DNA from: Dysosmobacter segnis
Lineage (GTDB): Bacteria; Bacillota; Clostridia; Oscillospirales; Oscillospiraceae
DNA length: 30,458 nt
NCBI RefSeq assembly: GCF_014297285.1
Contig: NZ_JACOQI010000028.1
Coordinates: forward strand, 1 to 30,458
Reading direction: 5' to 3'
Shown piece by piece: positions 15,491-23,246 of the stretch (its first letter is position 1; each line of letters starts with the position of its first letter). Below the pieces are notes generated by a model. The model ran no database searches. It saw nothing but the letters and a program-made list of their open reading frames with translations, and was not told the DNA's origin. The position numbers were made by a program, and so were the translations under genes.

Positions 15491-17074
15491 ATGTGCGCAA
15501 TTATGGGATTTTCCACGAAGAAACTGGACAAGCATGAGATTTGGGAGTATTTCGACCGAACACTCTCCCGGGGACCCGATATGTCCAAGATCATGGACAC
15601 CGGCTCTGGCTGGCTGTGTTTCCACCGGCTGGCCATCATGGGCCTGACCGAGGCCGGCATGCAGCCCTTTGAGCTGGACGGCGACATGGTGGTCTGCAAC
15701 GGCGAGCTGTACGGCTTCCGCCCCCTGAAGCGGCAGCTGACGGAGAAGGGCTACGAATTCAAGAGCGGCAGCGACTGCGAGATCATTCTGCCGTTGTACC
15801 GGGAATACGGCCTTTCTATGTTTGCCAAGCTGGACGCGGAGTTTGCCATGATCATCTATGACCACAAGACGGATTCCCTCATCGCCGCCCGGGACCCCAT
15901 CGGCATCCGGCCGCTGTTCTACGGCTATCTGGATGACGGCGGCATCGTGTTCGCCAGCGAGGCCAAGAACCTTATCGGCCTGTGCAAGGAGGTCTGCCCC
16001 TTCCCGCCGGGGCATTATTACGCAGACGGCAAGTTCGTCCGCTACGCCGACCTGACCACTGTTACGGAGTATTGCCATGATAATCTGGAGACCGTCTGCC
16101 GCACCATCCGCAATAAACTGATCGCCGGTGTGGATAAGCGGCTGGACGCCGATGCCCCGTTGGGCTTCCTGCTCTCCGGCGGCCTGGATTCCTCTCTGGT
16201 GTGCGCCATCAGCGCCCTGGTGCTGGGGAAGAAGATCCGTACTTTCGCCATCGGAATGGACAAGGATGCCATTGATCTGAAATACGCCAGAGAAGTGGCG
16301 GATTACATCGGCGCGGATCACACCGAGGTATATATGACCCGCCAGCAGGTGCTGGATACGCTGGAAGAGGTGATCTCCCTGCTGGGGACCTATGACATCA
16401 CCACCATCCGGGCCAGCATGGGCATGTACCTCTGCTGCAAGGCCATCCACGAGCAGACCGACATCCGGGTGCTGCTGACCGGCGAGATCAGTGACGAGCT
16501 CTTCGGCTACAAGTACACCGACTTCGCCCCCTCTCCCGAGGCCTTCCAGCAGGAGGCCAAGAAGCGGGTGGATGAGCTGTATATGTACGATGTGCTCCGG
16601 GCGGACCGCTGCATCTCCGCCAACTCTCTGGAAGCCCGGGTGCCCTTCGGCGACCTGGATTTCGTGAAGTACGTCATGAACATCGATCCGGCCATGAAGG
16701 TCAACACCTACGACATGGGCAAGTACCTTCTGCGCCACGCCTTTGAAAAGGACCACCTGCTGCCTGACGACATCCTCTGGCGCCAGAAGGCCGCCTTCTC
16801 CGACGCCGTGGGCCACTCCATGGTGGACGACCTGAAGGAGTACGCCGAGACCAAGTACACCGACGCCGAGTTTGAGGAAAAGCGGAAGAAATACGATTTT
16901 GCCCAGCCGTTCACCAAGGAATCCCTGCTGTACCGGGAGATCTTCGAGAAGTACTATCCCGGCCAGGCCCCCATGGTGAAGGACTTCTGGATGCCAAATA
17001 AGAGCTGGAAGGGCTGCGACGTCAACGATCCCTCTGCCCGCGTGCTGAGCAACTACGGCGAGAGCGGAACATAA
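15491..17074 (+). CDS. asnB: Asparagine synthase (glutamine-hydrolysing)
   Basis: 527 residues, slightly shorter than the about 554 of E. coli AsnB. It starts MCAIMGF, leaving Cys2 as the N-terminal nucleophile of the glutaminase domain (about 2-200; NGELYGFRPLKRQLTEKGY is the glutamine-site region). The synthetase domain has the pyrophosphate loop LLSGGLDSSL (about 222-231) and LTGEISDELFGYKYT, followed by SLEARVPFGD near the C-terminus, all typical. It forms asparagine from aspartate, glutamine and ATP. GGAGGTG stands 7 nt before the ATG. Control is by the Asn T-box just upstream, and an intrinsic terminator follows, so the gene is monocistronic. Confidence 0.96.
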   Translation: MCAIMGFSTKKLDKHEIWEYFDRTLSRGPDMSKIMDTGSGWLCFHRLAIMGLTEAGMQPFELDGDMVVCNGELYGFRPLKRQLTEKGYEFKSGSDCEIILPLYREYGLSMFAKLDAEFAMIIYDHKTDSLIAARDPIGIRPLFYGYLDDGGIVFASEAKNLIGLCKEVCPFPPGHYYADGKFVRYADLTTVTEYCHDNLETVCRTIRNKLIAGVDKRLDADAPLGFLLSGGLDSSLVCAISALVLGKKIRTFAIGMDKDAIDLKYAREVADYIGADHTEVYMTRQQVLDTLEEVISLLGTYDITTIRASMGMYLCCKAIHEQTDIRVLLTGEISDELFGYKYTDFAPSPEAFQQEAKKRVDELYMYDVLRADRCISANSLEARVPFGDLDFVKYVMNIDPAMKVNTYDMGKYLLRHAFEKDHLLPDDILWRQKAAFSDAVGHSMVDDLKEYAETKYTDAEFEEKRKKYDFAQPFTKESLLYREIFEKYYPGQAPMVKDFWMPNKSWKGCDVNDPSARVLSNYGESGT

Positions 17075-17077
17075 AGA

Positions 17078-17118
17078 ATCAAATCACCTCCGTCGTTTTC
17101 GGCGGAGGTGATTTTGAT
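17078..17118. terminator. Intrinsic terminator after asnB (possibly bidirectional)
   Basis: ATCAAATCACCTCCG and CGGAGGTGATTTTGAT form a long stem with one G-U-type imperfection around a T-rich loop. It lies between asnB and the convergent regulator gene and is A/T-rich at its base on both strands. Confidence 0.85.
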
Positions 17119-17167
17119 ACACATATAAATTAAGGGGTACACTTCGGCCTTTTCAGTGCTTTCGGGC

Positions 17168-17866
17168 TTAGTCAGAGGGGTTGATCTGGGAGAGGTAGCG
17201 GTAAATGCTGGCGGTGGAACAGCCGAGGGCGGCCGCGGCGCTTTTAATGGCGCCCTTCAGCAGAAAAATGCCGGCGGATTCCAGAGAAGTGATGACCTGA
17301 AGCCGCTCGCTGTGGGTGAGGTGGCCGGGCGTGACCCCCATCCGTTCCAACTCCCGGTTGATGGCGTCCAAAGCCACCGCATCTGCGGAGTTGCGGAATT
17401 TTTCCGGGGAGGATCGGGCGGATATGTCATCTTCACTCTCCGGCAGCGGCTGTGCCAGCACATCGGTTACGAACAGGTCCGGGTGGCACAGCTTCAGGAT
17501 ATGGTCGCTGATGGCCCGATAGCGGCTGTCATCAAAGTTGATGCACAGCAGGCCGATGAGCTTGCCGTTGTCCTTGATGAAAAAGGTGCTGGATCGGAGG
17601 TCTTTTCCGTTGACGTTGATGCTGTAATAGTGGAGATGATAGTCCGTATGCTCATAGCTCTTGTCCCGGAGAATACTCAGGGACATATTGGTCAGAGGCG
17701 CGCCGACCTCCCGGCCGCTGATATAATTATTGGCGATGGCGATGATGGAACGGTCCTTCCGGGTCAGATCGTGGAGGGCCACTTCATAGTCGGGACCCAG
17801 CGCTTTCCCCAAAAATTCGGTCAGCTTGATGTAATGCTGAAGAATCAGGTTGGAAGAGGACGTCAT
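17168..17866 (-). CDS. YheO/DauR-type transcriptional regulator (PAS-like domain plus HTH)
   Basis: 232 residues from MTSSSNLILQHYIKLTEFLG. The N-terminal YheO-like PAS domain spans about 10-120 (ALGPDYEVALHDLTRKDRSIIAIANNYISGREVGAPLTN and LRSSTFFIKDNGKLIGLLCINFD). A C-terminal helix-turn-helix is at about 185-230 (LKGAIKSAAAALGCSTASIYRYLSQIN). Relatives such as DauR respond to amino acids or their breakdown products and control adjacent catabolic genes. The gene is divergent from the beta-eliminating lyase-symporter operon and is its likely regulator. The start at 17866 has GAGGGAA upstream; an in-frame ATG at 17884 precedes that site. A perfect inverted repeat overlaps its own -10 box, suggesting autoregulation. 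Confidence 0.88.
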   Translation of the reverse strand: MTSSSNLILQHYIKLTEFLGKALGPDYEVALHDLTRKDRSIIAIANNYISGREVGAPLTNMSLSILRDKSYEHTDYHLHYYSINVNGKDLRSSTFFIKDNGKLIGLLCINFDDSRYRAISDHILKLCHPDLFVTDVLAQPLPESEDDISARSSPEKFRNSADAVALDAINRELERMGVTPGHLTHSERLQVITSLESAGIFLLKGAIKSAAAALGCSTASIYRYLSQINPSD

Positions 17867-17890
17867 AAGATTCCCTCGTTTCATTTTGCA

Positions 17891-17911
17891 TATTTTCAGG
17901 CTATGAAAATA
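17891..17911. promoter_or_regulatory. Candidate operator overlapping the regulator promoter
   Basis: TATTTTCA-ggcta-TGAAAATA, a perfect 8-bp inverted repeat with 5-bp centre. It begins at the downstream edge of the minus-strand -10 box, so a bound protein would block regulator transcription. Confidence 0.5.
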
Positions 17912-17938
17912 TTATATATGAGAAAGTCATATTGTCAA
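17911..17938 (-). promoter_or_regulatory. Sigma-70-type promoter of the YheO-type regulator
   Basis: On the minus strand: TTGACA (17938-17933), a 16-bp spacer, TATAAT (17916-17911). Both boxes match the consensus exactly. The regulator start codon is about 45 nt downstream. Confidence 0.85.
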
Positions 17939-18059
17939 AGTAAAAAATAATGAGAAAAAATTATTATCCGTCCATCGAGGAAACGTGCAAAATATATAAA
18001 TTTAAACAGCTAAACAGCGTAAAAAATATTGAAGGTATGCAAAAAAATCGCAATAAAAG

Positions 18060-18088
18060 TTGACGACCCTTAAAAAACATGATAAAAT
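18060..18088 (+). promoter_or_regulatory. Sigma-70-type promoter of the lyase-symporter operon
   Basis: TTGACG, a 17-bp spacer and TAAAAT. Transcription should start near 18095, leaving a leader of about 190 nt. The stretch between this promoter and the divergent one (17939-18059) is very A/T-rich and contains no gene. Confidence 0.82.
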
Positions 18089-18105
18089 AATCGCACAACA
18101 GGAAA

Positions 18106-18265
18106 GGGGCGGAGACAGGATCCCTGCTTGGCGTTCAATTCAGGCAGCCTGAAACGAGCCGCTCCACGATTCTTTTGTATCGGATACTGTCCGCTAGGCG
18201 CAAGGCGGTGCGAGAGCCGCTCTTCGACGACCGGGGTATCTCCAAAAAAACAGGCGAAAAACGCC
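18106..18265 (+). ncRNA. Structured 5' leader of the lyase gene, unidentified RNA element
   Basis: The leader is far richer in GC than the promoter region before it and can fold extensively. GGGGCGG (18106-18112) pairs with CCGCTCC (18159-18165), enclosing the hairpin TTCAG-GCAGC-CTGAA (18139-18153). GATAC (18183-18187) pairs with GTATC (18236-18240), enclosing GCGG (18205-18208), which can pair with CCGC on either side (18191-18194 or 18217-18220), giving two exclusive forms. A small hairpin GGCG-AAAAA-CGCC (18253-18265) sits just before the ribosome binding site. No ATG-started leader peptide with Trp codons was found, so it is not a TnaC-type leader. I do not recognise it as a known riboswitch class. 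Confidence 0.5.
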
Positions 18266-18285
18266 AAATTATGGAGGTAAACAAA

Positions 18286-19941
18286 ATGGACAAGAATGCG
18301 AAGCACTATCCCTTGAACGTGACGATGCCTCAGCACTGCGCATATGTGGTGCGCGATCTTCCTCAGGCTACCGTTGAGCAGCGCGAGCGCGCTCTGAACG
18401 CTACGCACTGGAATGAGTTTGCATTCCCCTCCGGCATGCTGACTGTGGATATGCTGTCTGACTCCGGTACCACCGCAATGACCAACCAGCAGTGGGCCAC
18501 CCTGTTCCTGGGCGACGAGGCTTACGGCCGCAACACCGGCTACTATGTGCTGCTGGATACCTTCCGCGACATTTTCGAGCGCGGCGGCGAGAAGAACTGG
18601 AAGAAGGTCATCGACCTGGTCCGCACCGATTGCCGTGACATTGAGAAGATGATGGACGAGGTCTATCTCTGCGAGTATGAGGGCGGCCTGTTCAACGGCG
18701 GCGCTGCTCAGATGGAGCGCCCCAATGCCTTCATCATCCAGCAGGGCCGTGCCGCTGAGTCCGTCCTGATGGAGATCGTGAAGAAGATCCTGGCCCAGCG
18801 TCATCCCGGCAAGGTCTTCACCATCCCCTCCAACGGCCACTTCGACACCACCGAGGGCAACATCAAGCAGATGGGCTCCATCCCCCGCAACCTGTACAAC
18901 AAGGAGCTGCTGTATGAGATCCCCGAGGGCGGCTCTTACGAGAAGAACCCGTTCAAGGGCAACATGGACATCGAGAAGCTGGAGCAGCTGATCCAGGGCG
19001 TTGGTCCCGAGAACGTACCTCTGGTGTTCACCTGCATCACCAACAACCCCATCTGCGGTCAGCCCGTCTCCATGGCCAACATCCGGGAGATCAACCGCGT
19101 GGCGCATAAGTATGACATTCCTCTGGTGTTCGACGTTGCCCGCTGGGCCGAGAACTGCTACTTCATCAAGATGAACGAGGAAGGCTACGCCGACAAGTCC
19201 ATCGCCGAGATCGCCAGTGAGATGTTCTCCTACTGCGACGCCTTCACCATGTCCGCCAAGAAGGACGGCCACGCCAACATGGGCGGTATGCTGGCCTTCC
19301 GCGACCGCGGCCTGTTCTGGCAGAAGTTCTCCGACTTCAACGAGGACGGCACCGTGAAGACCGACGTGGGCGTGCTCATCAAGGTCAAGCAGATCTCCTG
19401 CTACGGCAATGACTCCTACGGCGGCATGTCCGGCCGTGACATCATGGCTCTGGCCTGCGGCCTCTATGAGAGCTGCGACTTCGGCTACATGCATGACCGC
19501 GTGCAGCAGTGCGAGTACCTGGCACAGGGCTTCTACAAGGCCGGCGTCAAGGGCGTCGTTCTCCCCGCCGGCGGCCACGCTGTGTACATCAACATGGATG
19601 AGTTCTTCGACGGCAAGCGCGATCATACCACCTTCGCCGGCACCGGCTTCTCTCTGGAGCTGATCCGCCGCTATGGTATCCGCGTGTCCGAGCTGGGCGA
19701 CTTCTCCATGGAATATGACCTGAAGACTCCCGAGCAGCAGGCTGAGCTGGCCAACGTGGTTCGCTTCGCCATCGACCGCAGCCGTCTGACTCAGGAGCAT
19801 CTGGACTATGTCATCGCCGCTGTCAAGGCGCTGTATGAGGACCGCGAGTCCATCCCCAACATGCGGATCGTCTGGGGCCACAAGCTGCCCATGCGTCACT
19901 TCCACGCCTTCCTGGAGCCCTACGCCAACGAGGAGAAGTAA
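18286..19941 (+). CDS. Beta-eliminating lyase of the tryptophanase / tyrosine phenol-lyase family
   Basis: 551 residues, about 80-95 longer than E. coli TnaA (471) or tyrosine phenol-lyase (456), with about 50 extra residues at roughly 98-148. Conserved PLP features are SDSGTTAM (58-65), GDEAY (76-80), QGR (153-155, phosphate), FDVARWAEN (282-290, Asp283/Arg286) and MSAKKD with the PLP lysine K326. The specificity positions are mixed. D187 (FDTT) and H538 (MRHF) match tryptophanase, while SYGGMSGRD puts R384 where tyrosine phenol-lyase has its substrate-binding Arg. The enzyme should cleave an aromatic (or similar) amino acid to ammonia, pyruvate and a leaving group, but which one is uncertain. 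Start 18286 was chosen because GGAGG lies inside the earlier ATG context at 18271. A sodium symporter gene follows. Confidence 0.88.
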   Translation: MDKNAKHYPLNVTMPQHCAYVVRDLPQATVEQRERALNATHWNEFAFPSGMLTVDMLSDSGTTAMTNQQWATLFLGDEAYGRNTGYYVLLDTFRDIFERGGEKNWKKVIDLVRTDCRDIEKMMDEVYLCEYEGGLFNGGAAQMERPNAFIIQQGRAAESVLMEIVKKILAQRHPGKVFTIPSNGHFDTTEGNIKQMGSIPRNLYNKELLYEIPEGGSYEKNPFKGNMDIEKLEQLIQGVGPENVPLVFTCITNNPICGQPVSMANIREINRVAHKYDIPLVFDVARWAENCYFIKMNEEGYADKSIAEIASEMFSYCDAFTMSAKKDGHANMGGMLAFRDRGLFWQKFSDFNEDGTVKTDVGVLIKVKQISCYGNDSYGGMSGRDIMALACGLYESCDFGYMHDRVQQCEYLAQGFYKAGVKGVVLPAGGHAVYINMDEFFDGKRDHTTFAGTGFSLELIRRYGIRVSELGDFSMEYDLKTPEQQAELANVVRFAIDRSRLTQEHLDYVIAAVKALYEDRESIPNMRIVWGHKLPMRHFHAFLEPYANEEK

Positions 19942-20145
19942 GTCCGGGAAATACAATTAAATAAAAAGATTTCAGCGCAGCATTTCCAGCAAGTTCCTTT
20001 GTCTCAGTTTTCATCGCGCCCGGGCGCTTGAATAGGTTCCGTCCCGTTTGGGTGCGCCGCTTGCGGCCACCCATCGGGCGTGAGCCGATCTGAAAAGCGC
20101 CACATCCGATCATCACACCAATCTGTGTCTTTAGGAGGGCAATCT
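19942..20145 (+). other. 204-nt gap between lyase and symporter genes, with hairpins
   Basis: No gene. It contains the self-complementary GCGCCCGGGCGC (20016-20027) and a hairpin with arms GGGTG/CACCC around CCGC-TT-GCGG (20050-20072). No U-run follows either, and no good promoter was seen, so read-through from the lyase promoter is likely. The ribosome binding site AGGAGG of the symporter gene is at the end. Confidence 0.5.
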
Positions 20146-21567
20146 ATGTCAGACAAACACGCAACTCTGGAAAATCGCGACGGTTTTCAAAGCAAATGGG
20201 GCTTTATTCTGGCCTGCATTGGCTCTGCCGTTGGTATGGGTAATATTTGGCGCTTCCCCATCATGGTGCAGCAGTTCGGGGGCATGACGTTCCTGATCCC
20301 CTACTTCCTGTTCGTACTTCTGATCGGTTCCACCGGTATCATTGAGGAATTCGCACTGGGCCGTTGGGCACAGGGCGGCCCCGTGATCTCCTTCGGCAAG
20401 GCTACCGAGGAACGCACCGGTAATAAGCGGCTGGGCGAGGCCATCGGCGCACTCCCCATCGTCGGCTCTATGATGCTGGCCATTGGCTACACCGTGGTCA
20501 TGAGCTGGATCTTCAAGTACTGCTGGATGGGTATTTCCGGCAGCCTGTACGCTATGGGCACCGATATGGCGACCATCGGCGGCACCTTCGGCGGCACCGC
20601 TCCCGAGGCAGAGACTCTGGGCGAGGCCCTGAGCATGATGTTCGGCAATGGCATCTTCGGCATCGGCAACGGCGTATGGCTGATCGTGGGTCTGGTGGCC
20701 TCTTTGGCCATCATGGCATTCGGCGTGGGCAACGGCATTGAAAAGGCCAATAAGGTCATGATGCCCGCTCTGTTCTTCCTGTTTGTGATCCTGGGCATCT
20801 ATATCTGCACCCTGCCCGGCGCCAGCGAGGGCTACAAGTACATCTTCACCCTCAAGCCCGAGGGCCTGCTGAATCCTCAGGTCTGGGTCTTCGCATTCGG
20901 TCAGGCATTCTTCTCCCTGTCTGTGGCGGGCAACGGCTCCGTGATCTACGGCTCCTATCTGCCCAAGGATGAGGATCTGCCTTCCTCTGCTCGCAACGTG
21001 GCCCTGTTCGACACCATCGCCGCTCTGCTGGCTGCCATCGTCATCATCCCTGCCATGGCAGTCATTCTGGGTGACGGCATCGTTGGAATGAAGGGCGGCC
21101 CCGGATTGATGTTCGTCTATCTGGTCAACGTGTTCAACGCCATGCCCGGCGGCCGGATCGTGGGTATGATCTTCTACATCTGCGTGTTGTTCGCAGGCGT
21201 CAGCTCCATCGTGAACCTGTATGAGGCTCCCGTGGCCTTCCTGCAGGAGAAGCTCCACACCAACCGTGTGCTGTCCGTGGTCATCATCGGCGCAGTGGGC
21301 GGCGTAATCGCACTGTGCATCCAGCCATGGACCTCTCAGTGGATGGACGTTGTCTCCATTTACATCTGCCCGCTGGGCGCTCTGCTGGCCGGTATCATGT
21401 TCTTCTGGGTCATGAAGAAGGACACTGCTCTGGCGGCTGTCCACGAGGGCCGCACCGCCGGCAAGAAGGACATCAGCGGCTGGTTCTATCCTCTGGGCAA
21501 GTGGGTGTATTGCGCAGCCTCTCTGGCGGCCCTGATTTTGGGCGCCATTTACGGCGGCATCGGCTAA
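20146..21567 (+). CDS. Neurotransmitter:sodium symporter (NSS/SNF family), candidate amino-acid importer
   Basis: 473 residues with about 12 predicted membrane helices. The TM1 signature is WGFILACIGSAVGMGNIWRFP (about 15-35), the hallmark of LeuT-fold NSS proteins with the unwound Na+/substrate site. TM6 carries FAFGQAFFSLSVAGNGSVIYGSY. Bacterial NSS members next to tryptophanase or tyrosine phenol-lyase genes include TnaT (tryptophan) and Tyt1 (tyrosine), so this protein probably imports the substrate of the upstream lyase. Its specificity is not readable here. The start MSDKHATLENRDGF has AGGAGG upstream; in-frame codons back to 20080 are discounted. A strong terminator follows the gene. 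Confidence 0.93.
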   Translation: MSDKHATLENRDGFQSKWGFILACIGSAVGMGNIWRFPIMVQQFGGMTFLIPYFLFVLLIGSTGIIEEFALGRWAQGGPVISFGKATEERTGNKRLGEAIGALPIVGSMMLAIGYTVVMSWIFKYCWMGISGSLYAMGTDMATIGGTFGGTAPEAETLGEALSMMFGNGIFGIGNGVWLIVGLVASLAIMAFGVGNGIEKANKVMMPALFFLFVILGIYICTLPGASEGYKYIFTLKPEGLLNPQVWVFAFGQAFFSLSVAGNGSVIYGSYLPKDEDLPSSARNVALFDTIAALLAAIVIIPAMAVILGDGIVGMKGGPGLMFVYLVNVFNAMPGGRIVGMIFYICVLFAGVSSIVNLYEAPVAFLQEKLHTNRVLSVVIIGAVGGVIALCIQPWTSQWMDVVSIYICPLGALLAGIMFFWVMKKDTALAAVHEGRTAGKKDISGWFYPLGKWVYCAASLAALILGAIYGGIG

Positions 21568-21584
21568 GCCTGTATACAATTTAA

Positions 21585-21621
21585 AAATGGAGCACCGGGA
21601 TCGACCGGTGCTCCATTTTTT
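21585..21621 (+). terminator. Intrinsic terminator after the NSS symporter
   Basis: AAATGGAGCACCGG and CCGGTGCTCCATTT form a 14-bp perfect stem around GATCGA, ending in a T-run. Confidence 0.93.
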
Positions 21622-21677
21622 CACTTTTTCGAAAAATATGGCCTTTTGTGGGCTGCACGGGAAGAAAATGGATAGAA

Positions 21678-21717
21678 ATGAATGGGTAGCTGATATGCGC
21701 ATCAGATTCTTTATCCC
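21678..21717 (+). repeat. Short dispersed repeat, copy 2
   Basis: ATGAAT, AGCTGAT, ATGCGCAT and TCTTTATCCC in order, resembling 6425-6456 in the same orientation. The inner part also forms a hairpin, CTGAT-ATGCGC-ATCAG. AAAATGAATAG follows at 21723-21733, again like the word found near the sigma-54 activator gene. Confidence 0.35.
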
Positions 21718-21783
21718 CCAAAATGAATAGAGCGCTCAGCGAGAAAACTGGAGGGGAAATAGGAATAACTCTCATGAAAAGTG

Positions 21784-21796
21784 TCCGTAATACGGA
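21784..21796. promoter_or_regulatory. Candidate operator upstream of the DUF3798 operon
   Basis: TCCGTA-A-TACGGA is a perfect 13-bp inverted repeat, 31 bp upstream of the -35 box. No regulator gene lies adjacent to this operon, so the binding protein is unknown. Confidence 0.45.
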
Positions 21797-21826
21797 AAAA
21801 AGTATCAGTTTTTTGCTTCTGTTCTG

Positions 21827-21855
21827 TTGACAAATGCGAATGATTCAGGTATCAT
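21827..21855 (+). promoter_or_regulatory. Sigma-70-type promoter of the DUF3798 ABC transporter operon
   Basis: TTGACA, a 17-bp spacer and TATCAT (one mismatch to TATAAT). Transcription would start near 21862, about 55 nt before the lipoprotein start codon. Confidence 0.82.
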
Positions 21856-21917
21856 ATATAGCAACTATTTGCAGGTCTCTTGTGAAATGCTTGCAAAAAA
21901 ACGAATTGGAGGCATGT

Positions 21918-23168
21918 ATGAAAAGATTGCTGAGCACACTGCTTGCCCTGACCATGGCCCTGGCCCTGGTTTCCTGCGGCAAAAGCAACCCCACCCCCAA
22001 CACTGGCAGCAACAAAACCGAGACTCCTTCTGAGACCGCTGACACGAAAACCGAGGGCAACGTCCACATCGGCATCGTGACCGGCTCCGTTTCTCAGTCC
22101 GAGGACGACCGCCGCGGCGCCGAGGCTTTCCAGGCCCTGTACGGTGAGGATATGGTCAAGCTGGCCATCTATCCCGATAACTTCACCGAGGAGCTGGAGA
22201 CCACCATCCAGACCATCGTGAACCTGGCTGATGACGCCGACATGAAGGCCATCATCGTCAACCAGTCCGTCCCCGGCACCACCGAGGCGTTCCGTAAGAT
22301 CAAGGAGATCCGCCCCGACATCCTGTGCATCGCCGGCGAGGCCCATGAGGATCTGCTCGAGATCGGCTCCGCTGCCGATCTGGTGTGCAACAACGACTTC
22401 GTGGCCCGCGGCTATCTGATCATCCGCACCGCTCACGAGCTGGGCTGTGACACCTTCGTGCACATCTCCTTCCCCCGTCACCTGGCTTATGAGACCATGA
22501 GCCGTCGTATCGCGGTCATGAAGGCCGCCTGCGAGGAGTTCGGCATGAAGTTCGTTATGGAGACTGCTCCCGATCCCACCTCTGACGTCGGCGTGGCCGG
22601 CGCGCAGGCTTACATTCTGGAGAAGGTCCCCGAGTGGTCCAAGACCTACGGCGAGAAGGCCGCTTACTTCTGCACCAACGACGCTCACACTGAGCCTCTG
22701 CTCAAGCAACTGCTGCAGTACGGCGGTTACTTCATCGAGGCCGACCTGCCCTCTCCTCTGATGGGCTATCCCGGCGCTCTGGGCATCGACCTGACCGCTG
22801 AGGCTGGCGACTTCCAGAAGATTCTGGCCAAGGTCGAGGACGCGATCTGCGAGGCCGGCGGCGCTGGCCGCTTCGGTACCTGGGCTTACTCCTACGGCTA
22901 CACCACCACTGCCGGTCTGGCCCAGCACGCTCTGAATGTCATCAACGGCGAGAGCGAGCTGTGCGACATTGACGATATCGCCAAGGCTTACCACGAGTTC
23001 TCTCCCGAGGCTTCCTGGAACGGCTCCAACTACACCAACGCCACCAGCGGCGTCAAGGCCGACAACACCTTCTTGGTGTATCAGGACACCTACATCATGG
23101 GTGATCCCGGCTGGTTCATGGGCTCCACCGAAGTTGAGGTTCCCGAGAAGTATTTCACCGTGAAATAA
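21918..23168 (+). CDS. DUF3798-family substrate-binding lipoprotein of an ABC importer
   Basis: 416 residues from MKRLLSTLLALTMALALVSCGKSNP, a lipoprotein signal peptide with lipobox LVSC and a Ser/Thr/Asn-rich linker after it. The mature part has the periplasmic-binding-protein fold of the sugar/BMP type (VHIGIVTGSVSQSEDDRRGAEAF near the start, and ADMKAIIVNQSVPGTTEAFRKIKEIRPDILCIAGE). The pattern matches DUF3798, a family of unknown ligand found with the ABC genes that follow here. It should capture a ligand outside the membrane and deliver it to the two permeases. The start has TTGGAGGC close upstream; an in-frame ATG at 21834 lies within the promoter. It is followed by a hairpin that may raise its mRNA level relative to the downstream genes. 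Confidence 0.88.
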   Translation: MKRLLSTLLALTMALALVSCGKSNPTPNTGSNKTETPSETADTKTEGNVHIGIVTGSVSQSEDDRRGAEAFQALYGEDMVKLAIYPDNFTEELETTIQTIVNLADDADMKAIIVNQSVPGTTEAFRKIKEIRPDILCIAGEAHEDLLEIGSAADLVCNNDFVARGYLIIRTAHELGCDTFVHISFPRHLAYETMSRRIAVMKAACEEFGMKFVMETAPDPTSDVGVAGAQAYILEKVPEWSKTYGEKAAYFCTNDAHTEPLLKQLLQYGGYFIEADLPSPLMGYPGALGIDLTAEAGDFQKILAKVEDAICEAGGAGRFGTWAYSYGYTTTAGLAQHALNVINGESELCDIDDIAKAYHEFSPEASWNGSNYTNATSGVKADNTFLVYQDTYIMGDPGWFMGSTEVEVPEKYFTVK

Positions 23169-23197
23169 GCAGCGTTTTTTCTCGCTCATTCAAAACT

Positions 23198-23223
23198 GGG
23201 GAGGAGGGGCGACCCTCCTCCCC
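23198..23223 (+). other. Intercistronic hairpin after the binding-protein gene
   Basis: GGGGAGGAGGG and CCCTCCTCCCC form an 11-bp stem with a 4-nt loop (GCGA), followed by TCTTATTAGG and no true U-run. Such stems after binding-protein genes often protect the upstream mRNA or act as partial terminators, giving excess binding protein. Confidence 0.65.
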
Positions 23224-23246
23224 TCTTATTAGGTAGGGTATCATTT

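Noticed and set aside
15293..16816. Long minus-strand frame of 507 residues (and 18070-19956, 21852-23189, 23241-24455, 25886-27073)
   Set aside because: Each is the mirror of a clearly identified gene (asnB, lyase, binding protein, ATPase, permease) and has no recognisable domain; the first also runs through the T-box leader.
18095..18285. A TnaC-type leader peptide before the lyase gene
   Set aside because: No ATG-started short frame with a Trp codon and ribosome binding site was found in the leader.
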